Numbered from the stretch's first letter, positions 55,606 to 64,000 are shown. The stretch is DNA of 64,000 bases from Acinetobacter calcoaceticus (GCF_004345325.1 NZ_SLVJ01000009.1:81475-145474); one strand, 5' to 3'. The notes: generated by a model from the letters alone, not told the origin. Numbers and translations are program-made.

Positions 55606-56037
55606 ATGATTAGATATTCTGCTTTATTATTTTTATTTATTTCTGGCTGTGCAGGCTTTTTTGTCGATGCACACGGTCTATGTGTATATAACTTATATTC
55701 TGAAAACAGTCTCATTACTTATATTTCAGAAATCAATGGCGCTGCAGGAGAAGATGCGGCTGCATTTTATACGGTAGGCCTGGTGAGTTTATTATTTATC
55801 TTGCTGCTGTCATGGATTAAAAATAAGATTATTTATGTTCTGGTTATATTTTTGATGTTGCTGATTCAGCATTTATTTCTCAAGCTATGGGTAGAATCAA
55901 CTCACTATACAGAACTGGTTTATGATTCGATTCTACGTTGTGGGAGTGCCTCGATCCTCATCATGCTCATCGGGCATGTTATGTTTTTGTTATTGAGCCT
56001 CAGCTATTTAATCAAGAAAAAAAAGTCTTATCGCTGA
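55606..56037 (+). CDS. hypothetical membrane protein
   Basis: A 143-residue protein with an N-terminal hydrophobic segment (ALLFLFISGCAGFF; could be a signal or lipoprotein-like start, but the Cys is followed by AGFF) and three more helices (about 55-70, 73-92, 112-132). The basic C-terminus is KKKKSYR. No family recognised. Confidence 0.55.
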   Translation: MIRYSALLFLFISGCAGFFVDAHGLCVYNLYSENSLITYISEINGAAGEDAAAFYTVGLVSLLFILLLSWIKNKIIYVLVIFLMLLIQHLFLKLWVESTHYTELVYDSILRCGSASILIMLIGHVMFLLLSLSYLIKKKKSYR

Positions 56038-56109
56038 TATTTTGATCAACAAATTCAAGTAATTATTTTTAAAAAAACAGAATATACAGTTTGCCATTGA
56101 GACCGCAGT

Positions 56110-56131
56110 GCCAAGCCAGTACTGGCTTGGC
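56110..56131. repeat. perfect 22-bp palindrome
   Basis: GCCAAGCCAGT is followed directly by its exact complement ACTGGCTTGGC. It lies about 75 bases after the membrane gene. It may be a terminator stem, although no T-run follows, or a binding site. Confidence 0.75.
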
Positions 56132-56301
56132 GACATTTAAAAAGAGAGTCCAGAGTCACGGATAGGTCTCTCCTAAAGCGAGATTGAATCATGTGCACTG
56201 TATTTTTGAATGATTAATATTGATCAGGTCGGATTCAAAACCTTCATAGAAATTTAATTTATTTGAAATATATTGAAAAAAATTAAAAATGATTGCTTAA
56301 C

Positions 56302-57399
56302 ATGAATACAGTCACCACAGATTTAACTCTTAAACTCATCAATGAAGCTGAAGCACTTTATCAAGAATTTTGGCAATGGTTTATAAATCGCGCAGTGCAG
56401 TTTCAGCCAGATCACTGGGTTCAGGATCAAGTCGAAACGTTTAGCCTAGAACTCCGTACAGTCGTTAATAGAATCCATTCTGGAATTGGTTTTCGCATTG
56501 AAACGATGCAGGATGGCGTAAAGCAATTGTGCTTTTCATGTCAGGGCAATATCGCGAATATCGTGATGATTGAGTCTTTGGTAGATGCAGCACCTGAGAT
56601 TTCAGGTTGGGAGATCTTGGCATTTCAACCCGCTGTTGATTTAAATATGATTGATCTGACTATTTCAGGATATTCGTTCAATCAACATCAACTTCAATAC
56701 GCATTTAAGTTTGATCCAGATCAGGCGCACTTCATTGATCTACACATTATTCACCCTGATTATGTCACTGCACAGCATGATGTATTTATGGATGCGATTT
56801 CGATCTATTTAGAACAGTTACTGGGCGAATTAGATAAACTGAGTCTTATTGATCATTACAGTATTTGCGCCCAACCTGAGTTTGATAGTTCATCTAAGCC
56901 GATCCAATATCTACAACAGGAACTCGCGGATTTATTACAACAACAAGCGTATTTAGATGACCTCTATGCCACGGATGCTGAGGATGATGAATATCAAGTC
57001 TTAGAAGCAATCACTGAAGATGGTCATCTACTCACAGCATTAATGAACAGTCATTTATTACACTGGGACAAAAAACCTTCACACCCATGGTTAATGGTCA
57101 TTGAGATTGCTTATGCAGGAAATGAGTCACATTTTATGCCTTCTCAACGCGATTTTTTAGCGCTTAATCAGCTTGAAAATGAACTAGAGCTGCAACTTCA
57201 CTATGAACAAGGCTATGTAAATATTGGTCATGAAACGGGGAGTAATCTCCGGAGCATATTCTTTGCCTCTAAAGATTTTAGAAAACCAGTTCAAGTGATC
57301 AATGCATTGAAATCGAAATATCAGCCACAGTTTGAAATCGATGTGCGTATCTTTAAAGATAAATATTGGCAGTCATTAGATGACTATATGTTGGGTTGA
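56302..57399 (+). CDS. DUF695-like hypothetical protein
   Basis: A 365-residue acidic cytosolic protein. The N-terminal part (about 1-180) has WFINRAVQFQPDHWVQDQVE; the C-terminal half shows HPWLMVIEIAYAGNESHFMP, LNQLENELELQLHY, NIGHETGSNLRSIFF and IFKDKYWQSLDDYM. The order resembles DUF695-type proteins (Glu-rich helix, then G-T/S-G and a dKYW motif). No function is known. The first ATG at 56302 is chosen over a TTG nine bases upstream. It precedes the MarR gene on the same strand. Confidence 0.6.
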   Translation: MNTVTTDLTLKLINEAEALYQEFWQWFINRAVQFQPDHWVQDQVETFSLELRTVVNRIHSGIGFRIETMQDGVKQLCFSCQGNIANIVMIESLVDAAPEISGWEILAFQPAVDLNMIDLTISGYSFNQHQLQYAFKFDPDQAHFIDLHIIHPDYVTAQHDVFMDAISIYLEQLLGELDKLSLIDHYSICAQPEFDSSSKPIQYLQQELADLLQQQAYLDDLYATDAEDDEYQVLEAITEDGHLLTALMNSHLLHWDKKPSHPWLMVIEIAYAGNESHFMPSQRDFLALNQLENELELQLHYEQGYVNIGHETGSNLRSIFFASKDFRKPVQVINALKSKYQPQFEIDVRIFKDKYWQSLDDYMLG

Positions 57400-57407
57400 A
57401 TTAATTT

Positions 57408-57438
57408 AGTAAGTGTGATTATAATAATCACACTTACT
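57408..57438. promoter_or_regulatory. long inverted repeat upstream of the MarR gene, probable operator
   Basis: A perfect 14-base inverted repeat (AGTAAGTGTGATTA / TAATCACACTTACT) around TAA lies 21 bases before the MarR start. No T-run follows, so it is more likely a MarR binding site than a terminator of the upstream gene. Confidence 0.6.
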
Positions 57439-57458
57439 ATGTTGTGTGTAATTATTTT

Positions 57459-57929
57459 ATGTCATTATCCCCACAAAATACAGCATTTCCATCTCAACAT
57501 ATTCGGGCTGAAGACTCGATTGGCTTGTCCTTTATACGGGTATATAACCTTTGGCACCGTAAAATTAAAATAGCTTTGAATCCACTTGAAATTACCCATC
57601 CGCAGTTTATCGTCATGGCGGCGGTGGGATATCTCACAACTCAGTCGGTTGAAGTGAAACAAGTCGATATTTCAATCCAGTCTGATATTGATGTGATGAC
57701 CGTATCTAAAATTATTCTCAATCTCGAAAATAAACGGCTGTTATTGCGTAGTCCATCAGCTATAGATAGTCGTGCCAAAGTTGTCCGCTTAACAACACAA
57801 GGGGCAACGATATTGGCGGAAGCACTACAGGTAGTTGAAGCCATTGATCAAGAATTTTTTGGTGGATTGGCCACAGCTCAAGCTGGATTTAATCAGCAAC
57901 TTCTGCGCTTGGTGGATATGAATCAATGA
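57459..57929 (+). CDS. MarR-family transcriptional regulator
   Basis: A 156-residue winged-helix regulator. Alpha-1 begins near SIGLSFIRVYNLWHRKIK. The recognition region reads MTVSKIILNLENKRLL followed by a wing with SAIDSRAKVVRLTTQGATIL, matching the family pattern (D-x-R-x-K-x-V-x-L-T-x-x-G). A dimerisation helix follows. Ligands are typically small phenolics or oxidants, not assignable here. It overlaps the EVE-domain gene by four bases and sits behind a strong palindrome. Confidence 0.85.
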   Translation: MSLSPQNTAFPSQHIRAEDSIGLSFIRVYNLWHRKIKIALNPLEITHPQFIVMAAVGYLTTQSVEVKQVDISIQSDIDVMTVSKIILNLENKRLLLRSPSAIDSRAKVVRLTTQGATILAEALQVVEAIDQEFFGGLATAQAGFNQQLLRLVDMNQ

Positions 57930-58336
57930 AGTATTGGATTGGTGTAGCATGTAAAAACCATGTCATGGTTGGTGTGGAGGGTGGTTTTAGTCAGTTAAAT
58001 CATGGTAAAAAAGCCCCGCTGACACGGATGCAGGCAGGTGACAAGTTTCTCTACTATGCCCCAAAAATTTCGATGCAAGAAACTACTGCCTGTCAAAAAA
58101 TAGTCGCCCTTGGTACCGTACAAGAGGGTGAAATTTACCAAGCTGAGATGAGCCCTGATTTCAAACCATTTCGCAGAGATGTCGATTATCAAACTGGATT
58201 GATTGAAGTTAGCTTGGCGCAACTTAACCAACATACAGAGTGGGTGGAGTGTCGGAGTAAATTGCGTTTTGGGCATCTGGAGATTTCAGCACAATTGTAT
58301 GAATATATCGAATCCTTAATGCGAGCACAGGTTTAA
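57926..58336 (+). CDS. EVE-domain protein (UPF0310)
   Basis: A 136-residue single-domain EVE protein of the PUA-like fold. KYWIGVACKNHVMVGVEGGF, then GDKFLYYAPKIS with the conserved aromatic pocket, and PFRRDVDY are family-typical. EVE domains read modified bases in DNA or RNA and appear in restriction and defence loci. The ATG overlaps the MarR stop (ATGA), so the two are co-translated. The target base is unknown. Confidence 0.85.
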   Translation: MKYWIGVACKNHVMVGVEGGFSQLNHGKKAPLTRMQAGDKFLYYAPKISMQETTACQKIVALGTVQEGEIYQAEMSPDFKPFRRDVDYQTGLIEVSLAQLNQHTEWVECRSKLRFGHLEISAQLYEYIESLMRAQV

Positions 58337-58345
58337 GCCTTGTCC

Positions 58346-59044
58346 TCAGCAATGCAGTACATGGTTGCCTAGCCATGTTTCGATGCGCTTGGATAATGCA
58401 TCGCCTTGCTCTAATGGGATCATATGCCCCGAATCAGCAATGATGTTGAGATCCGCATGACTAAACTGCTGCTGTAAATCTTTGGCTTCAGCCAAACTGC
58501 GTAATTGATCTTGGGCTGCAGCGACGATCAGTACAGGGAACTCGGATAGCCTTGCTAATACTGGGATATTTTCTCGATCGAGTAATAGCTGTCGCCTAAA
58601 GGTGTCAGCGCCAAGCTGAATACTCATTTTCCGTATATGCTCAATCAGCGCGTGGTCTTGTTGCCGACTTGGATGTACTGAAGCGCGTATTGCACTGGCG
58701 CTCAGTCCTGCATAACTTGCAGCTTGGATCGCTTTGGCACTAGCTGCCTTAGATCTTTTTTGTGCGGCATCATCATCGCGCATTGAGCTTGCGATGAGAA
58801 TCAGCGCCGTGATCCGCTCAGGCGCAATACTCACCATATAACGCGCCACATAGCCCCCCAAGGAAAACCCAATCAGCACAAATTGATCTGGTGCATGGGC
58901 AAGATTATGCAAAGCCATAGCTTCAAGCGTGTCACCATGTGCAAGGTCGCCATAATGGACATTGCCTAAGTCATGCAGCGCAATGTCCATATCGCGCCAA
59001 AGGCTATGATCGAGCATAAAACCGGGGATTAAAACTAAATTCAT
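58346..59044 (-). CDS. alpha/beta-hydrolase (BioH/MhpC-like)
   Basis: A 232-residue hydrolase. Nucleophile elbow VLIGFSLGGYVARYM (Ser near residue 62), an oxyanion GFMLDH region near the N-terminus, the acid in LIVAAAQDQLR and catalytic His in IADSGHMIPLEQGD. The length is short for the family but all triad members are present. Substrate unknown. It is convergent with the EVE gene and immediately downstream of the FAD protein on the minus strand. Confidence 0.85.
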   Translation of the reverse strand: MNLVLIPGFMLDHSLWRDMDIALHDLGNVHYGDLAHGDTLEAMALHNLAHAPDQFVLIGFSLGGYVARYMVSIAPERITALILIASSMRDDDAAQKRSKAASAKAIQAASYAGLSASAIRASVHPSRQQDHALIEHIRKMSIQLGADTFRRQLLLDRENIPVLARLSEFPVLIVAAAQDQLRSLAEAKDLQQQFSHADLNIIADSGHMIPLEQGDALSKRIETWLGNHVLHC

Positions 59045-59076
59045 CGTGGTGAGTGACTCTGGAACTGAACTTCATT

Positions 59077-60537
59077 TTACTCCGCTGCAGTCAAAAACTC
59101 ATGCATTAACAGAAACGCCAATTCTCCTGCACATTTACTGTTGTACCAAAAGGCATTGGTTGAAAATAACTCACCCTTTGCCAATTGACCGAGGCAATAG
59201 ATATGCCGAAAGGTTGCATTATTCTGCACTTTAAAGTTGAGGGTATTCACTCTAACACCGCCACAGGGATGGGCTTGGATGAGTTGTTGCTCTAGCATTT
59301 GCCGTAACAGTGGATTGGTGGTATTGGAAATCTGCGAGGTTCCCCCAGTCCCATCCACCAAATAATTGACTTTGATCTGCTGTTCATGGGGACAATGTAG
59401 AATTAAATGCTGCCCCTGTTGTTCGATACGATGGACTTTGACGATTTCAATCAACTTCTGACGTATATGTTGGGTCAGTTCCTCAATGACAAACATTGGT
59501 ACAGGGTGCCGCCATACTGCCCACAACGCATTATATTGTTGTTGAAACTCGACTTGTTCTTCTTCACTGAGCATCTTCCAAATCTTATGGGCAAAATTAC
59601 GCGTCGAAACAAAAATATCTTGAATGGCTAATTCACCAATCTGGGCTTGTTCGACGATAAATTTAAAATAATCGAGGTATTTTTCTTGGCGGATCAAATG
59701 GTCGGCGATGACGAATTCATTTTTATCCAGTAATGCAAATTCTTTGTGCAGCATAATAAAGAGCTTTTTAAGCCTACGGCCTTTCTTGGTTTGGATAAGC
59801 TCGCGCTTAATATTATTCCAGACAAAATATTGCGGCACATAACGATTCATCGATGTGATCGGGGTGGGCAACTTATTATTGCGGGAAAACACATACACTT
59901 TTTTGACGCCCTTTTTTCTCAATGAGCGTATACAGTCAATGGCGGTGAGCCCTGTACCTGCAACCACGATTTCATCGTCTGGATCAAAGTCGTGATCTTT
60001 GATTTGATTGGGCATAATCAGTCGGTCTGCTATATGCGGATAAGGCGTTTCATAAATGCTGCCCAAACATAAAATGACGCGCCGAGCATAGAGCTGACTG
60101 TGGTTGGCTAAACTAATCTTGGCCAATTCCGTATCAATACTTTCGATTTGCACCACTTCATGCTGTTCAAGGGTTAAATCAATATGAGCATCATTTTTAA
60201 TTTCTTCAAACATGGCTTCTAAATATTGTGCATAGATCAGCCGCGGAGGGTATTTATCGGTAATGCCAGATTTACTCAACCATAATGCAAAACCTTGAGG
60301 ATCTTCGACTTGGATTGACATTAGATTGGGTGGGGTATTAACCCGATGAACTTCTTCGGCCTCTCCAAAGGCCTTGCCTCGCGCAAAACTTTGCTTATCA
60401 CTGAGAACTGCGATTTTTAAATGTGAGAGACTCTGTTCATGTAAAAAGGATTGGATTGATTTGAGTAAACTAACGCCAGTCGCACCCAATCCAACGATTG
60501 CGATGTCATACATAGGTAGAGATGGATTTTCTATCAT
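59077..60537 (-). CDS. FAD/NAD(P)-binding oxidoreductase
   Basis: A 486-residue protein of the FAD_NAD_binding (pfam13454) type. An N-terminal Rossmann motif DIAIVGLGATGVSLLKSI (about residues 10-27) binds FAD. A second dinucleotide motif DDEIVVAGTGLTAIDCIRSL (about 183-202) and a late YLVDGTGG complete the layout. KLPTPITSMNRYVPQYF is typical of HpaF/LadA-like relatives. The exact reaction is unknown. It ends 32 bases before the hydrolase gene on the same strand. Confidence 0.8.
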   Translation of the reverse strand: MIENPSLPMYDIAIVGLGATGVSLLKSIQSFLHEQSLSHLKIAVLSDKQSFARGKAFGEAEEVHRVNTPPNLMSIQVEDPQGFALWLSKSGITDKYPPRLIYAQYLEAMFEEIKNDAHIDLTLEQHEVVQIESIDTELAKISLANHSQLYARRVILCLGSIYETPYPHIADRLIMPNQIKDHDFDPDDEIVVAGTGLTAIDCIRSLRKKGVKKVYVFSRNNKLPTPITSMNRYVPQYFVWNNIKRELIQTKKGRRLKKLFIMLHKEFALLDKNEFVIADHLIRQEKYLDYFKFIVEQAQIGELAIQDIFVSTRNFAHKIWKMLSEEEQVEFQQQYNALWAVWRHPVPMFVIEELTQHIRQKLIEIVKVHRIEQQGQHLILHCPHEQQIKVNYLVDGTGGTSQISNTTNPLLRQMLEQQLIQAHPCGGVRVNTLNFKVQNNATFRHIYCLGQLAKGELFSTNAFWYNSKCAGELAFLLMHEFLTAAE

Positions 60538-61086
60538 TCTTAATTTTCTATTTTGTTGAATAACTTCCTGATTATAAAAATGCTTGATGACAGATTGTTG
60601 ATCATCAGTTTAATTTATGCACCCAAATCTGATCCGCATAAGCTGCTCAACTCACCCGAACTCACGATTGAATCCAAATAAATCTATGGTTTTTATATGA
60701 TTGCACTCAGCGAAATTTGAAATGTGCTCAGGTCTAAACCGATATTAATACTTGATATTTCGCATAAATTTCAAACTGAATCCCGATGATTTCTCAGCCC
60801 ATATATATTTAGAATGTCTGAGGCAATAAGGCTTAGCCCTGTGTGAATCTCTCAGAGATTTTGGTTTATAAGTTTATTTGTGAAGCTTGGGTAACGACAA
60901 GATAATCCAACAGAACTATTTATAATTATTTGATTGATATATATATTTTAATAAATTGTGGTGGTGGTTAATAGTGTAACTAAATATTTTAATTGCCCAG
61001 TATTCACGTTTTTTCACGCTGTATCAGCCTGATTTCAAAAGTCAGTGCTGCTGAGAAGCACTGACTGACTTTGGCTATGATTCGGA
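60538..61086. other. A+T-rich gene-free region
   Basis: No open frame with gene character, RNA gene or repeat was seen in these 549 bases apart from the terminator at 61040. It should contain the promoter of the FAD-protein gene. Confidence 0.45.
61040..61066 (-). terminator. terminator of the SmvA-type efflux gene
   Basis: On the minus strand AGTCAGTGCT and AGCACTGACT form a 10-base stem with a seven-base loop, followed by TTTTG, about 21 bases past the stop. Confidence 0.82.
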
Positions 61087-62592
61087 TTAAGTCTGATCCT
61101 GACACTCAACATTGGCAGAGGCTTGAACTGGCATACGGCGCCAAATAAAGATCGCCAACAATAAAAATAAACCCGCAGCGCTATACATGACTTTACTGTG
61201 TGAGTGACTGAATGCAGTAAAGGCCGATTGGGTCACTTGTGCGGCAAGTTGTGGATCAAGATGCGGGACTGCTTGTAGTGTTTCCCCCAAGGAATGGCCG
61301 AGAGCCGTGATCTCCGTTGGGGTTAATCCTGCTGGATACATTATATTTTGCATATAAAAAAATGACAGTAATAAACCAAAGATCGCAACACCTAGGCCTG
61401 CACCGAGTTCATAGGCCATACCTTCAATCGCACCTGCAGCAGTGGCTTTTTCAGCGGGGACGGATGACATCATCGCTGCTGTGGCGGACAATAATACGAT
61501 CTCGACATTGATGCCGAGTACAATCATCCATGCCCATGCTTGATAATGATCGGTTTTAAAGTTTAATTGCGCCAAGCCCCAAAAGCTGATTGCACTGAAC
61601 AATAGCCCAGCAGTCGACACACTGCGTAAACCATAGCGATTTACCAATAGGCTGGCCAAAGGGCCACCAACGCTAATGGCAATAATAAAGGGCAAGATAA
61701 ATAGACCGGCTTGCAGCGGACTATATCCATAAACAAATTGCAGCTCTTGGGCCAATAATAATTCAAAGCCAACCAAAGCCAGCATCGCCACAATAATCAT
61801 CACCATACTGATGGCAATAACGGGTTTTTGAAATAAACGAAAATCAATCATGGCGCGATCAGTCGATAACTGATGCCTGATAAAGGCCAGTAATAATAAT
61901 GCACCGATGATTAAACAGCCGAGGCTAGGGAGATTAAAACCGTAGAGTAGCGTTTTAATGGCATAAATGATCAGAAGTATTGCAGTGACCAAGGTCAGCG
62001 CCTGCATCAGATTTAAAGCCTGTTTAGGGTCAGATTTTTGCTTTGGCACGACGAAGTAAATCATCACCAAGACCACCAAGATAATCGGCACATTAATCAG
62101 AAATACCATACCCCAATGGAAATGCTCTAATATAAATCCACCCACCAAAGGGCCAATTGCCGCACCACCACCTCCGACCGTGCCCCAGATCCCAAGGGCA
62201 AAGTTACGCTGTTTTTCATCTTCAAAAGTATGCCTTAAACCTGCAAGAGTGGCTGGGATAATCATTGCCGCGCCCAAAGCCAACAATACCCGTGCGCCAA
62301 TCAGTTGTGCGGCCGAATTTGAAAATGCAGCACATAATGAGGCGATGCCAAATATACTCGCCCCAAGCATCATTAAACGTTTAAATCCAATCCGATCCCC
62401 CAAAGCTCCCATTGGCAATAATAATCCCGCCATCACCAATGAATAAATGTCGATGATCCAGAGCATTTGATTATTGCTCAAAGAGAGTGCTGAGTTTAAA
62501 GAGGGAATGGCAACATGCAGCACAGTCGCATCAATCGAGACTGGTAGATAAACCAAAATGATGATCAGTAAAATCACCCATTGACGTTGCAT
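61087..62592 (-). CDS. smvA: SmvA-type MFS multidrug efflux transporter (DHA2 family)
   Basis: A 501-residue, 14-helix drug:H+ antiporter. The start RQWVILLIIILVYLPVSIDA, the motif MLWIIDIYSLVMAGLLLPMG and LGDRIGFKRLMMLGASIFG (motif A) closely follow SmvA of Salmonella and Klebsiella. Motif C lies near GGGGAAIGPLVGGFIL. SmvA exports cationic compounds such as methyl viologen, acriflavine and biguanides. The divergent TetR gene with paired operators is the usual smvR arrangement. Confidence 0.88.
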   Translation of the reverse strand: MQRQWVILLIIILVYLPVSIDATVLHVAIPSLNSALSLSNNQMLWIIDIYSLVMAGLLLPMGALGDRIGFKRLMMLGASIFGIASLCAAFSNSAAQLIGARVLLALGAAMIIPATLAGLRHTFEDEKQRNFALGIWGTVGGGGAAIGPLVGGFILEHFHWGMVFLINVPIILVVLVMIYFVVPKQKSDPKQALNLMQALTLVTAILLIIYAIKTLLYGFNLPSLGCLIIGALLLLAFIRHQLSTDRAMIDFRLFQKPVIAISMVMIIVAMLALVGFELLLAQELQFVYGYSPLQAGLFILPFIIAISVGGPLASLLVNRYGLRSVSTAGLLFSAISFWGLAQLNFKTDHYQAWAWMIVLGINVEIVLLSATAAMMSSVPAEKATAAGAIEGMAYELGAGLGVAIFGLLLSFFYMQNIMYPAGLTPTEITALGHSLGETLQAVPHLDPQLAAQVTQSAFTAFSHSHSKVMYSAAGLFLLLAIFIWRRMPVQASANVECQDQT

Positions 62593-62667
62593 AAGGCACC
62601 TTGTTGTGTTTGTTTGGGTTTAGCTTGATTGTGAATAATTGAAAGAGATAGTTTGTTTGAACAGAAC

Positions 62668-62683
62668 TTGGACGAGTGTTCAA
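62668..62683. promoter_or_regulatory. SmvR-type operator copy 1
   Basis: TTGGACGAGTGTTCAA: an imperfect inverted repeat (TTGGAC / GTTCAA) in the smvA-smvR intergenic region. It pairs with the perfect copy at 62703. Confidence 0.65.
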
Positions 62684-62702
62684 ATTGGCAGTGTAAACCA
62701 AT

Positions 62703-62718
62703 TTGGACGTTTGTCCAA
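62703..62718. promoter_or_regulatory. SmvR-type operator copy 2
   Basis: TTGGACGTTTGTCCAA: a perfect six-base inverted repeat around GTTT, 35 bases (about 3.3 helix turns) from copy 1. It overlaps a possible -35 TTTGGA with TATTAT 18 bases further (62726-62731), so binding would block the regulator's own promoter. Confidence 0.75.
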
Positions 62719-62761
62719 GATAGTTTATTATATTGCTGAACTTTTTTAGATTTGAATTGAA

Positions 62762-63364
62762 ATGCGCTATTTACACCGTGAACAACGCCGTGACCTGATC
62801 TTGGCTGCTGCGATGCAGTTGGCGCTTGATGAGGGTTTGTCTGCGATGACTGCACGACGTGTTGCACAAGTGGCCGCGGTATCCACAGGGCAGGTACATC
62901 ATCATTTTCAATCCATTGCTGATTTAAGGGCTGAAGTTTTTTTACAGTTGATGCAGCAGTTGGTTGAGATTGAATCTAACATTCAGACCGACAATTATTT
63001 TGATCGCCTCATCCTCGAGCTGGGTGCTGCAGATATTGCGCAGAGTAATGCCTACATCGGTTTGTGGAATGAAGCCGAAGTGCTGATGCAGCAAGATCCG
63101 ATTTTAAAAATCGCCTATAAGCAAAACATGCTGCAATGGCATGCAGCAGTGGTCAAGGTGATTGAAGGCGGCATACAGGCCAAAGAATTTGTCTTGCGCC
63201 CTGAGCGTAATCTGGCTGAAGTGGCATGGCGCTTGATCGCTTTTGTTTGTGGCCTCGAAGGCATGTACCAGTTGGCGTTGTTTAGTCTAAACGTAGATGA
63301 CTTTAAGCAGCATACGGCACTGATGATCAAAGCTGAGCTAAAGTTAAATGCCATAGATCAGTAA
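62762..63364 (+). CDS. smvR: SmvR-like TetR-family repressor
   Basis: A 200-residue TetR regulator. The N-terminal helix-turn-helix is HREQRRDLILAAAMQLALDE followed by MTARRVAQVAAVSTGQVHHHF (about 25-46); the C-terminal ligand domain is helical. The GQVHHHF stretch and overall style match SmvR. It is divergent from the SmvA-type pump, and two palindromic operators lie between, so it very likely represses that pump and itself. Confidence 0.87.
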   Translation: MRYLHREQRRDLILAAAMQLALDEGLSAMTARRVAQVAAVSTGQVHHHFQSIADLRAEVFLQLMQQLVEIESNIQTDNYFDRLILELGAADIAQSNAYIGLWNEAEVLMQQDPILKIAYKQNMLQWHAAVVKVIEGGIQAKEFVLRPERNLAEVAWRLIAFVCGLEGMYQLALFSLNVDDFKQHTALMIKAELKLNAIDQ

Positions 63365-63450
63365 ATCGCTCAGCACTGCAACCTTGAGATCGGGCTATAA
63401 ATAGCCTAAGCACTCATATTCATTATGTTTGTGATCGAATGAGCTCAACA

Positions 63451-63654
63451 TTAATCACGCTTAGGTGGATATTTGTATTTTGCATAGAGCCCCAAGCAAC
63501 CTATGCAGGCAGCTATTGCACAGTAAATAACAAATGCGCTGATATTGAGCAGCGCTTGGCCCATCAAATAATTGCTGAGCACGGTGCTAAATACCAGAAA
63601 TCCGACTATTTCAAAAAAAGAATATTGGGTTGAAAATTTCAATATAGGATTCAT
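63451..63654 (-). CDS. small two-helix membrane protein, unknown
   Basis: A 67-residue protein with two predicted helices (about 13-34 and 37-58, the second with AIAACIGCLGLYA) and a basic tail KYKYPPKRD. It begins 6 bases after the MerR-type fragment's stop on the same strand, so the two look like one operon. The two Cys (CIGC) are notable because the upstream regulator has a Cys-based metal loop. Function unknown. Confidence 0.5.
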   Translation of the reverse strand: MNPILKFSTQYSFFEIVGFLVFSTVLSNYLMGQALLNISAFVIYCAIAACIGCLGLYAKYKYPPKRD

Positions 63655-63660
63655 CGTCGC

Positions 63661-63948
63661 TCACACCTTGGTGTATTGTGCCAAAATATCTTGAAATTTA
63701 GGGCAGTCTAGATGTTGTGGATACGGGCACTGTGAAATGTGTTGCAGGGTTTGCAGCGTCACTTGCATCTGCGCAATCTGAACTTGGATCTGCTGCATTT
63801 TATCAAAAAGCACACTGCGATCAACATCGATATGACGTTGTTGAAAAAAGATCTTTTTAATTTCTGCTAGCGTCAAACCGCAGGATTGCCCCAATTGAAC
63901 AAAACTAAGAGCGCATTCTCGCTCTTTTAAGGGCGAGTTAGCTCTTTT
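63661..63948 (-). pseudogene. N-terminally truncated MerR-family regulator
   Basis: The open frame has no ATG and is closed upstream by a TAA at 63949-63951. It holds the second half of a MerR protein: SFVQLGQSCGLTLAEIKKIF (the helix after the wing), a long dimerisation helix rich in Gln (KMQQIQVQIAQMQVTLQTL) and a C-terminal loop CPYPQHLDC, which has the C-x7-C spacing of the CueR metal loop. The DNA-binding helix-turn-helix is absent in all frames of the remaining 50 bases of window. It is probably a broken gene; an alternative start or missing upstream part outside the window cannot be fully excluded. Confidence 0.6.
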
Positions 63949-64000
63949 TTAGGGACATGGATTTTTTAGCATTTTTTTCTGATGTTGGTGTTCTTTGGTT

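Noticed and set aside
149..63938. 13-base string TTTAAGGGCGAGT shared by both window ends (149-161 and 63926-63938)
   Set aside because: No extension beyond 13 bases and no terminal-repeat structure; likely chance.
1..64000. CRISPR arrays, prophage or complete insertion sequences
   Set aside because: No regularly spaced repeats with unique spacers, no structural phage genes and no transposase were seen.

Overview
The window looks like chromosomal DNA of an Acinetobacter-type gammaproteobacterium (Moraxellaceae). This rests on several things seen together: a tyrA-aroA fusion next to pheA, a single LolC/E-type subunit paired with lolD, PBP1B followed by a TPR lipoprotein, a purN-purM / perM-hda neighbourhood, two CSLREA 'rhombotarget'-type proteins, a PcaB-like protein, and a low-40s G+C look. 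The species call is inference, since no rRNA or complete tRNA gene is present.

Layout. 0.2-12 kb: YaiI-like protein, EamA exporter, PilZ protein, the lipoprotein-release transporter (lolC/E-type plus lolD), comEC, a lipid A acyltransferase, sppA, a hydrolase, purN and purM. 12-23 kb: perM-hda, two large CSLREA/GlyGly-CTERM surface proteins, a three-gene TelA-like operon and an OmpW porin. 23-36 kb: ferredoxin-NADP reductase, trmO, a GspE-type ATPase, a ygiW-like gene with a QseBC-like two-component pair, a small Fur-box-controlled hemP, a Nudix/ThiE-like fusion, mrcB with a probable LpoP activator, nadK-yeaC and ybiB. 37-43 kb: dctA, an acyl-CoA dehydrogenase, then an accessory patch (40.0-42.4 kb) with a META-domain lipoprotein gene broken by an in-frame amber codon, IS-like repeat remnants, an orphan terminator and two unknown genes. 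42.6-46 kb: pheA and tyrA-aroA. 46-51 kb: an unknown protein, a MazEF-type module, a PcaB-like protein that has lost the superfamily signature loop, an aldehyde dehydrogenase and a small membrane protein. 51-54.4 kb: an RNA-repair operon (rtcB, a tRNA/tmRNA-like 3' fragment, an unknown 251-residue gene, rtcA) behind a good sigma-54 promoter. 54.5-64 kb: pirin, a DUF695-like protein, a MarR-EVE pair with a palindromic operator, a hydrolase, an FAD/NAD(P) protein, an SmvA-type efflux pump with divergent SmvR-type repressor and paired operators, and a truncated MerR gene with a small membrane protein.

How the genes fit together. Several sets point to envelope biogenesis: lolC/E-lolD, the lipid A acyltransferase, mrcB-lpoP, OmpW, the CSLREA proteins and the GspE-like ATPase that could serve their secretion. 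Others cover purine and aromatic amino-acid synthesis and replication control (hda). The most unusual part is the rtc operon, which combines an RNA ligase, a tRNA-like element, an uncharacterised all-helical protein and a 3'-phosphate cyclase under an apparent sigma-54 promoter. No rtcR regulator is visible in the window.

The remaining intergenic DNA is rich in short tandem repeats (12, 13, 15, 17 and 36 bp units) and in clean bidirectional terminators.
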